Source: Solirubrobacteraceae bacterium
GTDB taxonomy: Bacteria; Actinomycetota; Thermoleophilia; Solirubrobacterales; Solirubrobacteraceae
Length of the DNA stretch: 8,239 nucleotides
NCBI GenBank assembly: GCA_030149625.1
Contig: JASLHP010000301.1
Coordinates: 1 to 8,239 of the forward strand
Direction of reading: 5' to 3'
Positions within the stretch are counted from its first letter, which is position 1; each line of letters starts with the position of its first letter. The notes under the pieces were generated by a model that saw only the letters and a program-made list of their open reading frames with translations, searched no databases and had not been told where the DNA came from. Below are positions 7,024 through 8,239 of this stretch, piece by piece. The translations under genes were made by a program, and so were the position numbers.

Positions 7024-7587
7024 TCAGGCGGCCTTGACCGCTGAGATCTCGAGCAGGATCTTGACCTTGTCGCTGACGACCACGTTGCCGGAGCCGAGCG
7101 CCATGTTGAACTTCATCTCGTAGTCGGAGCGATTGATCTGAGCGGTGGCGGAGAGGCCTACGCGCGGGTTGCCCTGATGATCGGTCTCGGTGCCCTCGAG
7201 CGTGGCGGTCAGCTTGAGCGGGCGCGTGACGCCGTGGATCGTGAAGTCGCCCTCGACCTCGAACGTGTCTGCGTCGAGCGGCGTGATGGACGTCGAGGCG
7301 AACGTGATCTGCGGATACGTGTCGGCCTCGAAGAAGTCGGCCGAGCGCAGGTGCTCATCGCGCTGGGGCTCACGGGTGTCGACGCTCGCGACCTTGACGC
7401 TGCCGCGCGCGCTGGCTCCGTCGGGGCCGACCTCGAGCGTGCCCTCGAACTCCTTGAACTGGCCCTTGACGGTGGCGATGCCGAGGTGTTTGACGTGGAA
7501 CTCGACGCTCGAGTGGATCGGATCGACGTTCCACGTGCCGGCGGGCAGGGAAGTCGATGTGGCGGTCGCTGACTCAGCTGCTGACAT
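7024..7587 (-). CDS. YceI-family lipocalin-like protein
   Basis: A 187-residue protein covering the whole YceI domain: GTWNVDPIHSSVEFHVKHLG (17-36), VKGQFKEFEGTLEV (40-53), DEHLRSADFFEADTYPQITF (77-96), GDFTIHGVTRPLKL (113-126) and a C-terminal strand set ending VKILLEISAVKAA. Structures of this family show an extended beta-barrel that binds a polyisoprenoid or other long lipid. No signal peptide is present, so unlike E. coli YceI it should be cytoplasmic, as is common for actinobacterial members. The ATG at 7587 is preferred over the ATG at 7599 because GGAG (minus strand, forward 7594-7597) lies 6 bases upstream of it. It has its own upstream control region with a palindrome, so it is probably transcribed separately from the thioesterase gene behind it. 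Confidence 0.93.
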   Translation of the reverse strand: MSAAESATATSTSLPAGTWNVDPIHSSVEFHVKHLGIATVKGQFKEFEGTLEVGPDGASARGSVKVASVDTREPQRDEHLRSADFFEADTYPQITFASTSITPLDADTFEVEGDFTIHGVTRPLKLTATLEGTETDHQGNPRVGLSATAQINRSDYEMKFNMALGSGNVVVSDKVKILLEISAVKAA

Positions 7588-7593
7588 TGGGAT

Positions 7594-7597
7594 CTCC
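7594..7597 (-). promoter_or_regulatory. Ribosome binding site of the YceI gene
   Basis: GGAG on the minus strand, 6 bases before the ATG at 7587. It is the clearest Shine-Dalgarno in the window, and it decides between this start and the ATG 12 bases upstream, which would contain the site inside its own coding sequence. Confidence 0.65.
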
Positions 7598-7610
7598 ATT
7601 CGTTCAGGTG

Positions 7611-7627
7611 ATTGCCACTGTGGCGAT
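7611..7627. promoter_or_regulatory. Second dyad in the YceI-gene leader
   Basis: A 17-base interrupted palindrome with 7 of 8 symmetric pairs around a single central base (GCCAC-T-GTGGC core, with AT/AT ends). The one-base centre is too tight for an RNA hairpin, so a protein-binding site is the better reading. It falls at about +1 to +17 of the predicted transcript. Its half-site is not clearly the same as that of the palindrome at 7646. Confidence 0.3.
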
Positions 7628-7634
7628 GCACCCG

Positions 7635-7662
7635 ACACTAGCAGAGATACTTGCGTATGCAA
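7635..7662 (-). promoter_or_regulatory. Predicted promoter of the YceI gene
   Basis: On the minus strand, TTGCAT (forward 7657-7662) as a -35 candidate is followed after 16 bases by TAGTGT (forward 7635-7640), which matches TANNNT. Transcription would begin near 7628, giving a leader of about 40 bases that contains the GGAG site. The hexamers match the consensus only in part; the assignment rests on spacing and on the overlapping palindrome. Confidence 0.4.
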
Positions 7663-7667
7663 CTATC
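7646..7667. promoter_or_regulatory. 22-base palindromic operator, MarR-type appearance
   Basis: The outer GATA...TATC and inner TTGC...GCAA arms are exactly symmetric; 9 of 11 base pairs match over 22 bases. Its AT content stands out against the surrounding GC-rich DNA. It covers the predicted -35 element of the YceI gene, so a bound dimer would block RNA polymerase. Length and the TTGC-N4-GCAA core resemble MarR-family sites, and MarR-type regulators are often found near actinobacterial yceI genes, but no regulator gene is in this window. A TetR-family site is the alternative. Confidence 0.6.
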
Positions 7668-7672
7668 GTCTG

Positions 7673-7696
7673 GACGGCCATCGCTTGCGAACCGTC
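7673..7696 (-). terminator. Weak hairpin downstream of the thioesterase gene
   Basis: GACGG (7673-7677) pairs with CCGTC (7692-7696), enclosing an inner TCG-CTTG-CGA stem-loop (7681-7690). It begins 8 bases beyond the thioesterase stop on the minus strand and precedes the YceI promoter. No T-run follows. It may separate the two transcription units. Confidence 0.25.
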
Positions 7697-7704
7697 TCGT
7701 GCGC

Positions 7705-8239
7705 TCAGCGTGGCTGCACGACGAGCGTCTGAAAGGCGCGTCCGACCGGCCCGTGCACGTCGTGCAGCACGCTCTCGGCGAGGCCGCTGCCACCTCCGTG
7801 CAGCAGCGTGCGCGCATCGAGGCCGATCCATTCGCCGCGCGGCGAGCGCTGGAGGTGGATCGTGAGATCCGCGTTGATGAACAGGAAGCGCTCGAATGGA
7901 AGCACGGCGCTGATGCCGTTGCCGAAGTCCGCCGTAGCCGCGAGTCGCGCCAACGGCGTCAGCGGCTCGCCGGGCAGCAACGGATGACGCAGGCGCATCC
8001 ACACCCGCCCCGGACCGGGCGCTCTGGGGTCCTCCGTGAGCCAGCGCATCTCCATAGCGCTCGCCGCAAAGCTGTGGCGATCGATGCTGCCCTCGTCGAG
8101 CGCAAAGCGCACGGGGGTGCCCTGCTCGGGTGGCGGCAGCGCCTCACGCGCGGATCGCGCGTCGCATGAGGCATCGGCGTCCTTGCCGGCACCGTCGGCG
8201 TCCGTGGATCGGCGCTCGTCGCCGGCGGCCAGCTCGGCG
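7705..8239 (-). CDS. Acyl-CoA thioesterase, TesB-like double hot-dog family, 5'-truncated by window edge
   Basis: The frame is open from the right edge to the stop at 7705, so about 178 residues of the C-terminal part are present and the start lies outside. The GTG at 8112 is internal. The C-terminal hot-dog domain reads LARLAATADFGNGIS, then FLFINADLTIHLQRSP, GEWIGLDARTLLHGGGSG, LAESVLHDVHGPVGRAFQTL. Asp in ADFGNG (7927-7929), Thr in DART (7807-7809) and Gln in AFQTL (7729-7731) fall in the places of the Asp-Thr-Gln catalytic set of E. coli TesB, suggesting an active enzyme that hydrolyses acyl-CoA to free acid and CoA in the cytoplasm. Between the two hot-dog halves is a polar linker rich in Asp and Ala (AGKDADASCDARSA, about 8130-8170) ahead of LPPPEQGTPVRF. 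Followed 117 bases downstream by the YceI gene, which has its own promoter candidate. Confidence 0.85.
   Translation of the reverse strand, partial: AELAAGDERRSTDADGAGKDADASCDARSAREALPPPEQGTPVRFALDEGSIDRHSFAASAMEMRWLTEDPRAPGPGRVWMRLRHPLLPGEPLTPLARLAATADFGNGISAVLPFERFLFINADLTIHLQRSPRGEWIGLDARTLLHGGGSGLAESVLHDVHGPVGRAFQTLVVQPR

Overview
The window is a densely coded piece of a high-GC chromosome. Codon third positions are almost all G or C, which is why long spurious reading frames appear on every strand. The actinobacterial-type error-prone polymerase DnaE2, the TesB-like thioesterase and the lone YceI protein suggest a high-GC actinobacterium, perhaps of the Solirubrobacterales/Thermoleophilia kind. 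That placement is a judgement from the look of the proteins, not a database result.

Layout, left to right: (1) the 3' part of dnaE2, entering from the left edge on the plus strand; (2) 9 bases later on the same strand, a multi-pass membrane protein with glycosyltransferase-C-like features; (3) converging on it with a 12-base gap, a minus-strand gene for a probable modification-dependent (type IV) restriction endonuclease, with a ScoMcrA-like SRA reader domain followed by a PD-(D/E)XK nuclease domain; (4) upstream of that on the minus strand, a two-domain glyoxalase/extradiol dioxygenase-type VOC protein; (5) divergent from it across 50 bases, a plus-strand aldo/keto reductase; (6) converging on that, a minus-strand YceI-family protein with a readable ribosome binding site, a promoter candidate and a 22-base near-perfect palindrome over the predicted -35 region; (7) a TesB-like acyl-CoA thioesterase on the minus strand, running off the right edge.

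There are no tRNA or rRNA genes, insertion sequences or CRISPR repeats, and no gene-free stretch longer than about 130 bases. The genes do not form one pathway. DnaE2 belongs to damage-induced mutagenesis and the SRA-nuclease to defence against modified foreign DNA. The VOC protein, aldo/keto reductase, YceI protein and thioesterase are small-molecule or lipid-related housekeeping and stress functions.

The item most worth following is the compact SRA plus PD-(D/E)XK protein at 4086-4961. It appears to be a complete one-gene defence enzyme with no partner methyltransferase in view. The second is the regulatory region at 7611-7667, which implies a dimeric repressor (MarR-like by site appearance) encoded outside this window.
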